NCBI GenBank assembly: GCA_020055645.1
Contig: CM034548.1
Location: 4,464,001 to 4,528,000, forward strand
DNA: 64,000 nucleotides
DNA from: Tomocerus qinae
Lineage: Eukaryota > Arthropoda > Collembola > Entomobryomorpha > Tomoceridae
Reading direction: 5' to 3'
Position 1 is the stretch's first letter. Each line of letters opens with the position of its first letter. Positions 10,437-24,300 of the stretch are shown here, one piece after another. Under the pieces are notes generated by a model, which worked only from the letters and a program-made list of their open reading frames with translations, had not been told where the DNA came from and did not search any database. The translations under genes were made by a program, and so were the position numbers.

Positions 10437-10944
10437 ATGCAAGGCCGCCGTCATTGATTGTAGTCTGCAGTTGGATCTTCGAAGCCTGGGATTCTATGAT
10501 AATAGAAGTCATAAAAAATTCCTTCTTTTCATGTGGAATTATAAATGCTACGGATGGAAGCCAGGACAATTTAATCACTGCTTTTAAACCAGGGAAAGAC
10601 TGTAATGAAGGGGGAGAAATGCTACAGCAGCAGTACATGAAATTGGAACAGCCTCTGACCTATGAGGATGATATTTTACTGACTTCGGACGACGAAGACA
10701 TGGACCTCGACCTTGTGGACCCGATGGATATATCCCTATCTTCAGAAGATGAAATATGAATCCATTTTTTATTAAACTTTTTTTTCACATTTAACTTTTG
10801 CTTTGAAAATTAAATAAAAATTGACTGTTTGAAACATAATTCCCCGTATCGAAATAATTCCGCTGCGGAATTATTTCGACTATTCACTCTTTTTGTGAGT
10901 TTGAAACAATAATTCCGCGCGGAACTATATCGATATTTACGGTA
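10437..10944 (+). mobile_element. pogo/Tigger-like transposon fragment, right end (copy A)
   Basis: A plus-strand frame ending at 10,759 encodes a peptide of the type W-x-x-M-x-x-E-V-I-K-N-S-F-x-x-C-G-I-x-N-A-x-D-G-S-Q-D-N-L-I, which resembles the C-terminal end of DDE transposases of the pogo/Tigger type. A strongly acidic tail follows (DDEDMDLDLVDPMD). Downstream lies a UTR and a terminal repeat ending at 10,944, with 'aattccgcgcggaa' inside and 'tttacggta' at the end. The left half, including the catalytic domain, is missing. Copies B and C (50,918-51,624 and 53,004-54,347) share the tail and the terminal repeat. Confidence 0.7.
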
Positions 10945-11440
10945 TGCTTATACTTGTTTATAAATGTGTGTATATGTCTATATATGCTGATAAATGCTTG
11001 TATATGATTATATATGCTTATAAATGATGAGTATATGTATGATATACAAATGTGTATGATTGTATGTACATAAATGCTTACATGTGCATATATGTGGTAG
11101 ACTGGAAGGAATAGGAAACTGGGAGGGATATTATGGCTTTCTCAGACTAGGCTGAGAGAGATACCTTGAATTGATGTAATATCTTTTGATTAGGATGTCC
11201 AATCTTAACAATATTTCAAATCTAGGCTAATCATACTCGTTTTAATGGATGATGCTAGTATAATCTCCCTAGTTATTACCACTAATCCTGTAGTTATGAC
11301 GAAAGGTGTCCCTCTCGGTCTAGTCTGAGAGCCATTATTTCCCACCCAGTCTCCTATCCCTCCCAGTCTACCACAAATATATGCTTGTAAATGTTTGTAT
11401 ATGCCTACATATGCTTATAAATACATTTAAAGAATGTGGA
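10945..11440. repeat. TATATGCTTATAAA-type degenerate tandem repeat, split by a MITE
   Basis: Short units such as 'tatatgcttataaatg' and 'tgcttgtatatg' repeat from 10,945 to 11,092 and resume from 11,376 to 11,430. The intervening 283 bp are an inserted inverted-repeat element. Confidence 0.7.
11093..11375. mobile_element. 283-bp MITE with about 70-bp terminal inverted repeats
   Basis: The left end TGTGGTAGACTGG... through 'ctcagactaggctgagag' is mirrored by the right end (…'ctcggtctagtctgagag'…'cccagtctaccaca'). The arms are about 70 bp with several mismatches. It is inserted in a simple repeat, so the target duplication is ambiguous. A fragment of the same family lies at 1,924-2,031. Confidence 0.75.
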
Positions 11441-13833
11441 TGTCACTGTTGACTAGTTTATGTTAACATCACCCGACATGTCATTTTTAATGTCATGTTC
11501 GGTAATAAGTTTGTCAGCTATATCACACTCTGTATCTTATAGTACGACCTGAAGCCATTTGAGTTGAGAGATCCGTCGATAAGAACTATTTTGACTAGTT
11601 AAAGTTTTTATACTCTTACGAGTATAAAAACGGAGAGACTCTCGGAGAGCCACGGCCAGAAAGGCTGTGAAGTACAAGAAGGCAGGACTAGAGCCAGCTG
11701 AACATGAAAACAAACTTGTTTGTATGCTATGTCTGTGTCTGGCTGGATATACTATACTACTCATAGTATTACTGTTATCCTGTTCATACACCTTGCCAAA
11801 GCGTAACATAAGTGAATAATAAGGTAATATTTTTGTCATTTTCATTATTTATTAACGGTGATGCCTTCAAATAAAAACATTTTCCGTTTGTAAAAAAGTT
11901 TATGGACAAGATCCAACAAAATGACATAGTTGTCGTTTTACATTTGACATTACAGCGAGATTAAATGCAGTAAAATATTTTTGATATTATTATTGATTAA
12001 TTTTTTTTAAACTGTATTGAATGCATTTATTTTATTTCTAACCTTGACAGAAATGCATAAGGCATGCAGTAATATAGAATTAACGTTTTTATCTATTCCA
12101 GTGGAAAATAATCGGAGTACTCTATCCTTAACTTCCGAAGACTGAAGTGATCCTGGTTTTTCTCTGAAGATAGGTCTGTTCTCCAGTCTACTTGTCATTA
12201 TATATTGGATTTAGATTGTACGGATTATAGATTTAAAGACCCACAACCCAAGCATTCATTAATTTCTAAGTTTTCTAACTACCAACTACATGACAATCGT
12301 TAGTGAAATACTTTTATTGTTTATTATGTAGATTACGTATATATAAGAACAATAAGTAGCGAGTAGTAGTGCCAGAAATATGCAGGCTACAAAAATTGGT
12401 ATGATTGTCAGTTTGATTCGAGCTATTTTCACAACACCATTGAAGTTACTATTTAACCCTTTCAATACTAAATCTGCTACAATTATCACACAAGGGAGTT
12501 ATTGTAGGTCATGTTACTCAGTTCCCCTGAAATCGAAGAAATAAAAGGAATTTTTGCCTTTTTGCCTTACGGCCACCCCCCCCCCCCCCGAAATTTTTCT
12601 GTTATTTCGTGGATTTAGGTATCTGTCAAAATTATACCTTGTTCTGAATTTTTTTGTAACGTATAAAAGCTCACGTATTGTACGGACCTTGCATGCAAAT
12701 CCCCTGTCAAATCCATTGGAAAGGTCACCCGAAGGCTAGCTTGACATTTACCCGAAAAAAGGTAATTTGTATGGTTGACACATTAATGAAAACCTTAAGC
12801 CAGCTTGCTATCAAAACACAAATTTTTCTTACTGAATCTACCTCACAAGTACCCGCCTATACGTGTAATATCACCACAAGAGACTGGAACACCCCGTTTC
12901 GCTAAATAAACATTGTTGAACAATCAAGACAAATATTACCCTTCGAAGGAGATTACTTACCTACTAAACCGAGTAAAATCCGTTTTTGCGGTTAAATCGC
13001 AGTTCGTTTCAAAAATTATAATAAATGCAATTTATTCTGAAAATCAGTTTTTATTGAAAATGTGATGTAAACTAACCGAAAAGTCAGTTTTGTTCCATTT
13101 ATTGAGAAAATGATGTAATTAAACCCGAAAAATCGGATTTTATTCCATTCAGTCTAAATAAAACCGGTTTCAACAAATTTTCAAAGACCGATTTTTCTGT
13201 AATACTAGTTAGCTTTTGCTAATAGGTCTACAGCAGTCATTATAATATAATACATAAGATATTTAGCGTGACTTTATTCAGTAGATTCGCCTTATGCGTA
13301 CCTATTTAAGTTTTATCTATGAGTAGATTTTGTTACCACTGGTAAAAAACCTGCATCTCCTATCCAAACGCCAAAAAGGGACGAAAGAAAGAGCAAAATG
13401 AATATCTAAGAAAACATTTTAGAAGGGACGATGATCCCAGTCTTACACATACTTATACTTGCCTAGATATACAGTGCAAACGGTTTCTGTTGTATGGTGA
13501 TCATAACAATTTATAATATTGTATGATTACTGAATAGGACACTTCATCATAAATTAAACCAAATTAGCCTGATGAAAATATCCGTTTTCTATTATTTTAC
13601 GCACCAGATCTTCCACAGGAAACAGAAAATGACAAAAACAATTATGAAGATTGACTTTCTCAATTTACCTTACTGTTTCCTTACCATCCTGTTTCCAACT
13701 TCTATGAATGTTAATGTTAGGTTTTTAAAATAGTGATTTACAGTTTATATTTTTTCATCAAAAAACTTTTATTTGCAAAATCAAAACAAATTTTATATTG
13801 TACTTCACTAGCGTATCCAGAAGGAAATTCAAA
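11441..13833. other. intergenic region upstream of the MYST gene
   Basis: No gene is seen. Notable content: a 12-bp-arm hairpin 'gtttttatactc…gagtataaaaac' near 11,604-11,631, a run of 14 C at about 12,576-12,589, and a tandem array at 12,960-13,190. The MYST promoter must lie in the last few hundred bases, but I cannot place a TATA box or initiator with confidence. Confidence 0.5.
12960..13195. repeat. diverged tandem repeat, unit about 60-65 bp
   Basis: Three diverged copies of a unit containing 'accgaaaaatcagttttattccatt…gaaaatgatgtaa' follow one another. Each has an 'aaccgaaaa' or 'acccgaaaaa' word followed by 'cagtttt' or 'cggatttt'. Confidence 0.5.
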
Positions 13834-15922
<2,089 letters not shown>

Positions 15923-18108
15923 ATGGCTTAATGGACAAAGCCATTTCATTAGGAAAACAAAAAAATATGGACAAAAAAACATCTAAAACTGTCCTTCAGT
16001 GTCCACATTCTATCCTAAAGCTGAAAGCTTGAGCCACCAGCTTGTTTATTGTTACATAAAAGCCAGACATGATGTTGTCAAAAAACCAACACCAATTTCC
16101 AAGAACTTGATTGATGCCTGGTACCCGCCATTTGAAGGCCCACAATTTATTGGCTTCACCCCACTGACACCTAACCGTTTCATTTTACATCTTACCATTT
16201 TTTAATATGTTCGAATATTTTCGAAACTATGCGTAACTATTGGCTTAATCTTTCAAGGTTAGGATAGAACGTGCCATTAATCCGCGGTGTCCAATCCCAC
16301 CAAAATCATTTGATGATTTATTGTGCAGTGGACTTGGACCTCATATCATGTACCATGTTTGGGTTTCCCATCGATAGATATATGTTCCATTAATTTAATT
16401 TATCGTCACATCTACGAATTAAAATAAGAATACTCGAGTGTATTTAATTTATAACATTTTGTGTTGTAACCAGGTGGTGGAATTGGTCAGTTACTGGCCC
16501 TGTTGAACGTCCAATTCTAGACATCTCACTCTTTCTGTGTGTACAGTTATATTATTAGTATAATAATATATTGAGGCGCAGTTACTTAATATTTTAATCA
16601 TTTTCCAACGACAACCTGCGTTTTGTCAGTTTCCTATCCTTGGCTACAAATTCTAAACTCATCTTTTGTAGCATGATAAGTTAGGGTTTAGAATCATCGG
16701 CTCCCGTTTCCTTCCATACGGATTAGGGGCATGACAAGGAACAATTAGGTTATAGCCGTACGGAGAGTAGCATTTGGGGAATTTTTCCCGGTCATTTTTC
16801 CTACGGACCATTTCACTTGGTTCTTTCTCCCATTGGCCATTTCACCCAGCTCTTTTTCCCACCGTCCCATTGTCCAGGCTACTTGGAACACTGGTAGTAA
16901 CTAACCCACATTTTGCAATATAACATGTCGTTGCCAAATTCAAAACTAGACGTTTGGGGTCGAGCTCATGCACTCATGCATTCCTTGCTACGCCCCTTAT
17001 CCATGGCGTGGAAACCATGGCCAATAATTCTAAACTAAATTCTCACTTATTTTAAGACAATAAAAATTAATGAATTAATAATAATGGTTAAAACCATTTT
17101 AGAAAGCAGTCCCATTCAAGTATCCTGAGGGCGTGTGTAGATTATAAAACCCCTGATGTGCTAAATAAATAGGTAAAAACTACTGTAAAGCATCGTACAA
17201 TTCTTGCCAATTATAAATGACCGAATGTTGTATGGAAATCGTTTTGCTTGTAGCAATAATAAATGGCTTAATAAAGGTGCATAGTTAATACACTTAAAAC
17301 TATAATAAAAGCTGACAGTTAATTAGAGGAAGTTGTCGTTACCTTCTAATATATTTTAACCAAAGGAATTGTATCAATAGATGTAATATAGATAAAGCAC
17401 CTTCATCATAATTATTTTGCAGTTAAAAACACTCACTCCCTTATAGGCGTAAAATGTAAAATCAGCGATGTCAAATTAAACTGAAAATTGTAGTACGATA
17501 CAAATTACTTTTTAGATTTGATAATTTCAAATTATGTATTAATGTCGTGAACATCCTCGCATAGGACGAATGAGTGATTGGGTGTTGTACTAAACTATAT
17601 TATATAACTAAATCCGATTGTATATGGAAGTAATATTTCGTTAATGAAGTACATTTTTAGCATTTGTTGTGGCAATTATGAGCATTAACTTGCATTTGGA
17701 AGATTTGAGTTCCTGTATATTGGAGTCTTTGTTCTGACTAATTAAAGCTGATTTAATATTTAATCGAATTGGCTAGGTTTGACGGTAAGTTAACAAGGGG
17801 CTGAAGGCAATTGCATTTAGCGTTTGACGCTGTTTTCTAAGTTCGGAGGGGAATCAATTCTAACAGATGGCTTTTAATGAGACGGACAAAAAGCCAACTT
17901 TGAATGGTTTGGTTGGAGGAGGGGAGGGGCCCCTAAGCGCAGGGTATACTAAACCGTCTTAGTTAAAACTACAAAATAGTCAATTTTTCAGTCAATTTGG
18001 CATAGAATGTAAAATGTACCTAAATAAACTACAATAATTATAATGGCAATTTGTTATCTACTTACATTTTTATTTTACACTTTCGGTGTAACATTTTTTT
18101 ACTTGTTA
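15923..18108. other. intergenic region downstream of the MYST gene
   Basis: No recognisable gene. The first 280 bases contain a 68-codon open frame (15999-16205) without known similarity, possibly 3' UTR. The stretch at 17,870-17,945 is G-rich ('ggttggaggaggggaggggcccc'), unlike the AT-rich surroundings. The region ends at the target duplication TTAG of the next LTR element. Confidence 0.5.
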
Positions 18109-18112
18109 TTAG

Positions 18113-18597
18113 TGTGACGTCATGTAGTTATTTAGTTTATAAATAAGATTTACTTTACGTAATATTTAGTATACATTTGTATTTAGATTACATTGTTTTA
18201 TAGTGTGTCACCATTTAGTTATTTAGTTTAGGAATTAAGATTTAGCTTGCGTAATATTTAGCATACGTTTGCATTTCAATGACATTGTTTTATAGAGATG
18301 CAAATTATGACAGATATAATATTGTCAACAAAATCTCTGACCTAAAAATACGTAATTGGAATTTAGATAAGCATTTCATTGGCATTCAGTGTAAAGGTTA
18401 TAAAACCACGTAAACAAATATAATAAAGACAGTAGAGACGTAGAGCACTACAACTTTTCACTCCACTCAACTCGGGCTACTCATCTCTCTCATTCCCTAT
18501 TATTTATCATCATGTAGTTTTTACTTTTCATTATTATCTCCCCCAAATTAACAACACCTATGGATCCACTACTCTTATTGTATATAGCTTCATGACA
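18113..18597 (+). repeat. left LTR of the LARD-like element
   Basis: This 485-bp LTR starts TGTGACGTCATGTAG, containing a TGACGTCA palindrome (CRE-like site), and ends CTTCATGACA. A TATAAAA box is at 18399-18405 and an AATAAA at 18422-18427. The two signals lie close together, so transcription probably starts around 18,425-18,435. It also contains an internal approximate duplication (tttagtttata.. / tttagtttagga..) near 18,130 and 18,225. Confidence 0.93.
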
Positions 18598-18598
18598 A

Positions 18599-18612
18599 TG
18601 GTCCTTCGAGCC
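18599..18612 (+). other. candidate primer-binding site of the LARD-like element
   Basis: TGGTCCTTCGAGCC begins with the TGG expected to pair with a tRNA CCA end and lies one base inside the left LTR. I could not identify the matching tRNA from memory. Confidence 0.55.
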
Positions 18613-19271
18613 TTAGCTACTGGATGTAGCCTACTACTGTCCCCTCCCCAATACTCAATCTCAAACTCAATCGAATTTCACAGTCTCAATCTAACACCGC
18701 AACTTTGGTGAACATTTCAACTTTATCTTTCCCAATCTGCTACTGCTCAATTCAAAATGAAAAAAAAATAAACCCTATTTTCGGATACGTACTGCACACA
18801 AAGAAAAATTCTTCAAAACGAAAACGGACCCAACCTCCCCATATTCCTGAAACTCAATAACACATCCACATATTCTCGTAATCCCACTCCACATACCCAT
18901 GTACCTTATCCTCAAAGTTCCCATCCTTAGACAATACGTCCTCACATTATCAGTTGTCCTTTTTCAGAAATTTTCTACATTCTCCAAAAACAACACAATG
19001 TCCATTATCCTAAAAAAACGATTATTACACTTTGCCCATCTGTACAGTTTCTCCAGTACTCCAGTTCATATTCTCCAATTCAAACATGCCAGTACTACCT
19101 TGACAGATATTTAGCTTCACAGCACTGGGGAATATTCTGTACGGTAAGTAATTTAATTAATTTTTGTTGCGTAAGCCTATTAGTCCTGCAGCTTTTGCGC
19201 TTTTAGCAGCCCTTTGCTCGTTTTGGTTAATATTGGTAATAAAAACATATATATTAAAGAAAGTCCTAAAT

Positions 19272-19428
19272 GAAATAATTACCTGAGCTCAGAAGTCAAT
19301 AAAGAAGAAAATAAACCGAAATAATTACCCGATATCGGAAGTATCAACAGAGAAGAGAAATGAAAATAAACAGAAATAATTACCCGATATCGGATGTATC
19401 AATAGAGGAGAGAAATGAGAAATGAACA
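19272..19428 (+). repeat. internal tandem repeat of the LARD-like element, 3 copies
   Basis: Three copies of a roughly 47-56 bp unit begin 'gaaataattacc' (19,272, 19,318 and 19,372). Two of them continue 'cgatatcgga.gtatcaa.agag.agagaaatgA'. The unit is not coding. Confidence 0.7.
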
Positions 19429-20419
19429 AGTCTACCAAACCAATCTACGAAACTCGAGTCACTCTACGTAGCGCTAATTAATAAGTACTTTTCACGAGCT
19501 CTCTACAAACTACCAATATCTGTTTTGCAAAACATTCACCCACACATAACACCTGCCCCCTCACTACATGTATAAATGTTATTCTCCTAAAATGAAAATT
19601 CAATGAAAACCGAAAATATCCCATCCCAAACAGTAAAAAATTTAATCCCAACCAATCTCTGCAAAACCAAATTACTAACAATATTTACATGATTCCCTCA
19701 ACGATATTTCAGTATTTCGCTGACAAGAAAAAATTCTTGTTACCCATTATCCAAATTAAAACAATATTTACGTACCCACAATTAATTCTACACTAGACAG
19801 CATAAAAATATTCCATAATCCGAACATTTGAAACAGCCCATAATGCGATCAACATTTTACAAAATCCACACTCTACGAAATATCATACAATTTGTGTCTT
19901 TCATTTTTCAAATTTAATTTAACCGGTACCTATCATGCCTGCTATTATGAATTCGTAGAAATTTTTCCCTAATCTTCTATGAAAGGAAATCAACAATTTA
20001 CAAAAACATTCTTATTATATATACCTACCCACGAAACTTTATCAATCCCCAAAACCGACCAACTAGAACTAATAACAGTGCAATTATTAAAACAATTTCT
20101 TAGCGCTTAAAGAAAATAATTACCCCATCCAGAAAACTACCTTCGATATAAACACGACTTCTATACATTGCCACCCAAAGGCAGAAAGAAAATAAAATTT
20201 TATTCATACATATTATATCCAAACCAGTCACTAAAAATATTTAGTCACCCATACTATAAACCTGTTATTCCAAGTACTCTACATAAATCCCGATGAACCC
20301 CTCAATATCAATACTACTTGAAACTACAATATTTTCTCTACCCAACCGTTTCACATCCGTCCACCACAACTTTTCAAAATCCTGACGATCCAATGCGACA
20401 AATTTACATAATTTTTAAT

Positions 20420-20508
20420 CCCAAATCATTACCTAGCCCAAGTCATCACCTCATCCTAAGTCATCACCTAATCCCAAGTCATCACCTCATCCCAAGTCAC
20501 CTCATGTT
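20420..20508 (+). repeat. short tandem repeat CCCAAGTCATCACCTCAT
   Basis: About five units of 17-20 bp, each with 'aagtcatcacct.atcc', occur in the C-rich interior of the LARD-like element. Confidence 0.75.
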
Positions 20509-22426
20509 AAAAATCACTATATTCCAACTCGTTACTTCATCCCTAACAGATCCTCACCAAAGAAATCACCCTATTCAAATCATAAAAAAAAAAATTTTCA
20601 AGTCATACCCTTATCCCACGTCATACTCAAATCACACATCATTACGTCAGTTCCTGCCATTTCTCGACGCGTCATCACTTTACATTACGTCTTCACGCCA
20701 TCAATTCACGCCCTCGAAGATTTTTGTTTACCTAACCTCATTTACCCACATATTTGGATTTTGATGTCATTCTCCAAAAAGCAGTACATAATAACCATAT
20801 TTCATCTCCGACACGAGTAAATCTCTACAAAAAAAATTATTGCCCCACTACTAAATTCCACCACAACTCTCGCCGTCAACAATATCTCTTCATATATCTT
20901 CACACCTACCTACTTTGTACTATCTACCATGTAGTATGGCCAAGATGATCACCCCCTCCACTAATGCAGTCTGCAACACCCGCTCCACTATCAGCTTTTC
21001 CGAATTCATCAACTAGTAAGCCACTCATCACTAATATTATTTAAAACGAATTCTAACAATATTATATCCAGCACCCGCCGTCTCAACGTTACAATTCAAG
21101 ATCAAATTGCTATACTCTGAACTGTTTCACTACCAATAAATTATATGTAACTATTAATTCTGTTTTCCAGTACACAATTATAATAACTATATTTAATTAA
21201 GGTATTATTTAAAATTAACCTCAATCAAAGTCTAGCAAAGTTACCTCTACCCCACACCTAAATGAAAATAATCCCACTAAGCTATAAAAGTCCGTCACAT
21301 TTTTATCCCAGTCCCTTTTTAAATTCCGCCAAGTTTTAAAACAGCCAATTTTATATTTCGCCGATAATAATTTCCCGCCGATCCCTACTATACCCCAATC
21401 CACTATAACGATTTTAAACTTTTCATTAATTTTTACTCCGCCAAATTCCAAACGAGGCATTTATTCCGCCAGTCAACTTCAGATACTCAATTTTATCGAA
21501 TAACAGTAACAAATGATTTGCCACAATTTATCTATCTGTCACTACAACGGCTGTCTTCACAGCCTAAATTTTACACATTGCATTACACATGAGGCAATGT
21601 GCATCATCATGTAAACAACTCGTTTGAATTGTATCTTCACTCGTCCCTACTGAATCACCCTGTAAAAAACAACTTGAGAACATCTTGTTACTCTCAATAC
21701 TTCTTCTATCCACGGCTCCTTTTTCGCTGCAATTTGTTCCAGACACACGACGAGTCACCACCCGACTCTAATATTATTACTTAATATTTTAGTTCACATT
21801 TTGGATTCGCCCTCCACACACCCTCGACTATTTAACATGAAAAATTTTTAGCTCTAACTAATTTACTCCTCTTCCTTCTCCTGCTTTGCGCCTTTGATGG
21901 TTATTCTGTACATTACACTCAATTTACATTTATTATTACCACTATTTTTGGTCCGTTAAGATTTAATTATTTTATATTATTATTATTAGTCCTTGTCGTT
22001 TTAAATGCTCCTGTCATTATTCTTTTTCCATCCACTGTATTTATTGCACCAAAACGTTATTCATTTTGTTGCGTTCGCTTATTTATAGTAATCTTTTACT
22101 TAACCCTTTACCGATATATATAAAAATTTCTTTTTCAATTCGTATCAATCAAAATTTTACCAGTTTTATGCGTTTGTGTTATTCTGACTTCTGCGACTTT
22201 CTGCAACCGTAACATGTTTCTATAATGATATACATCTTTTCTGTTATCGCATGTATAATGTTTTCCGCTGTTTTTTATCAATATCTATAAGAACTGCTAA
22301 AAATATCTATTCTATATTTAATATACTTTTCAGTTGTCACAGCTCCTACATTTATAATTTTGTTCCAATTTTTTCCCATTTATTATTTTCTTATTATATT
22401 TATTAATTTGACGGAGCAAATTAACA

Positions 22427-22439
22427 CCGGTGAAGGAGA
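22427..22439 (+). other. candidate polypurine tract of the LARD-like element
   Basis: GGTGAAGGAGA lies directly upstream of the right LTR. It is a short purine run in the expected position, separated from the LTR by one or two bases depending on how the boundary is drawn. Confidence 0.6.
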
Positions 22440-22924
22440 TGTGACGTCATGTAGTTATTTAGTTTATAAATAAGATTTACTTTACGTAATATTTAGTATA
22501 CATTTGTATTTAGATTACATTGTTTTATAGTGTGTCACCATTTAGTTATTTAGTTTAGGAATTAAGATTTAGCTTGCGTAATATTTAGCATACGTTTGCA
22601 TTTCAATGACATTGTTTTATAGAGATGCAAATTATGACAGATATAATATTGTCAACAAAATCTCTGACCTAAAAATACGTAATTGGAATTTAGATAAGCA
22701 TTTCATTGGCATTCAGTGTAAAGGTTATAAAACCACGTAAACAAATATAATAAAGACAGTAGAGACGTAGAGCACTACAACTTTTCACTCCACTCAACTC
22801 GGGCTACTCATCTCTCTCATTCCCTATTATTTATCATCATGTAGTTTTTACTTTTCATTATTATCTCCCCCAAATTAACAACACCTATGGATCCACTACT
22901 CTTATTGTATATAGCTTCATGACA
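22440..22924 (+). repeat. right LTR of the LARD-like element
   Basis: This is the 485-bp partner of 18113-18597; I found no difference when reading the two side by side. It is followed by the target repeat TTAG. Confidence 0.93.
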
Positions 22925-22928
22925 TTAG

Positions 22929-24300
22929 CAATAAACGTTGTTAGTATTATCTGTAGTACTAGATTATGTAAGATAATAAAATAAAAATGGATTCGTTGAA
23001 AAAATGTTTTGTGATCTTTATAGCATACATTTATTATCAAAAGCAGCTATTATTCTTCCCACAATATACTATTATTTCGACATTATTAGTAATTTGAAAC
23101 CATTTTTCATGACTTTAACAGTTGAATACGGCTTATATTGTGACTACCTGAAAATCTAACACTATGTGCTAGAAAATATTGAAATAAGTAAATTTTTAGA
23201 GACAGGCCCGAATTTGATCGATAGACTAATTATTTAATACACCAGTTGTTGGTGTATAAGCTTTTTGAACTTAAACAGCAGTACTGGTAGCCTATAGAAG
23301 GTTTTGAAAGTTACTACATTGGGGGTCAGTCAACCCCTAATTAGGAAACTAATAGGTTTACAGGATTGAGATTATTTTATTTGAATTATCCTACAGTAAA
23401 TAGCCATCATGGCCTTTATAAACCAAAAAGAATGTATGTACTAAAAGCCCGTGGGTCTCGTCAATTGCCTTTTTAGCATCGAAATAACAACTATGCGGTT
23501 ATCTCGTCCTTAATGTACATAATGTCAGATAGATGTAAGGGGATTACTCTTTACTCTTAGCTCCATTCATTGAGTCGAACAATAAAAAGGCCAAGGAGGT
23601 ATTGAACGGGGGCTTTACGGGTCCGCCGAAACCTTTTGAAAATTTTTTCTGAAAACACTGAGCGATTATTCGCCATATTTTAAATCATTTTCGTCTAAAA
23701 ATGACAAAAATTTTCGCTGTCCATATAAAATGAAAATTAGCAGCCCCCGAAACTCAGTTCTGTATATGTGCTTGAAAAATATCCTGCCTTTCTTATCGTG
23801 AACAACAATGTGACTGGTTCGGTGCTGAGTCTCAGACAACACACATTGCATTGTTCTCAAAACGAAATTCATTTTAATTGTTCGACTCAAATAATGGAGT
23901 CTATCTTAATCTTAGAGCTTAATTAGCTTAATTTTCTAAGGTTTTTTAGGCAATAGAAAACGTCAACATGGGGAAAGTAGAGATGAATGAGATGAATAAA
24001 GACCGCGATTTTTAAGTAGAGAGTTCCATCCAGTTTGTCGGTGTCACATTATTTTGAAATCTTGCCATGTAACCATTGAAATCTCGCCAATCTCAATCTT
24101 CAACTTATAAAACTTTATTTTCCGTAATGAATGATTAAAAGTTCTGTGTTACCAGCATTTTTTATTTGAAATCAATTTTCCTGGAGATAAGTTTCAGTGT
24201 ACAACGGAATAAATAAAACTTATTTTGGTTGCGTCTATAGTGCATGTGACATAAGAGAAGTAATCGTCATAATTGAGAATATAAAATAATTCGAGCGAAA
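22929..24300. other. intergenic region upstream of GatB
   Basis: No gene seen. It contains the TIR element at 23,561-23,899. The promoter of the downstream GatB gene probably lies in 24,000-24,300, which has no obvious TATA box close to the start. A repeated word 'gaaatct.gccaatctc / gaaatcttgccatg' occurs at 24,055-24,100. Confidence 0.45.
23561..23899. mobile_element. 339-bp TIR element (MITE)
   Basis: The left end CTCCATTCATTGAGTCGAAC and the right end, whose reverse complement is CTCCATTATTTGAGTCGAAC, form 23-bp inverted repeats with two mismatches. The interior has no convincing coding frame; a 74-codon minus-strand frame runs through it without known similarity. The target duplication is not clear. 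Confidence 0.6.

Larger units (their letters stand above)
18109..22928 (+). mobile_element. non-autonomous LTR retrotransposon (LARD-like), young
   Basis: Two 485-bp LTRs (18113-18597 and 22440-22924) with TG...CA ends match along their whole length by eye. They are flanked by the 4-bp direct repeat TTAG (18109-18112 and 22925-22928). A candidate primer-binding site TGGTCCTTCGAGCC starts one base after the left LTR, and a purine-rich GGTGAAGGAGA precedes the right LTR, giving plus orientation. The 3,842-bp interior has no frame longer than 148 codons and no gag or pol motif. Between about 18,620 and 21,150 the plus strand is C-rich and G-poor. This fits a large retrotransposon derivative mobilised by proteins from another element. 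Confidence 0.88.

Noticed and set aside
15999-16205. 68-codon frame downstream of the MYST gene
   Set aside because: No domain recognised, no splice link to the last exon, and the MYST protein already ends at the family's usual C terminus.
20318-20764. 148-codon plus-strand frame in the LARD-like interior
   Set aside because: It is composed largely of Ser, Pro, His and Thr from the C-rich sequence and short tandem repeats, with no gag or pol motif.
21221-21460. 79-codon minus-strand frame in the LARD-like interior
   Set aside because: The composition looks protein-like, but it has no recognisable domain and lies antisense in a region of repeated 'ccgcca' words; not enough to call a gene.
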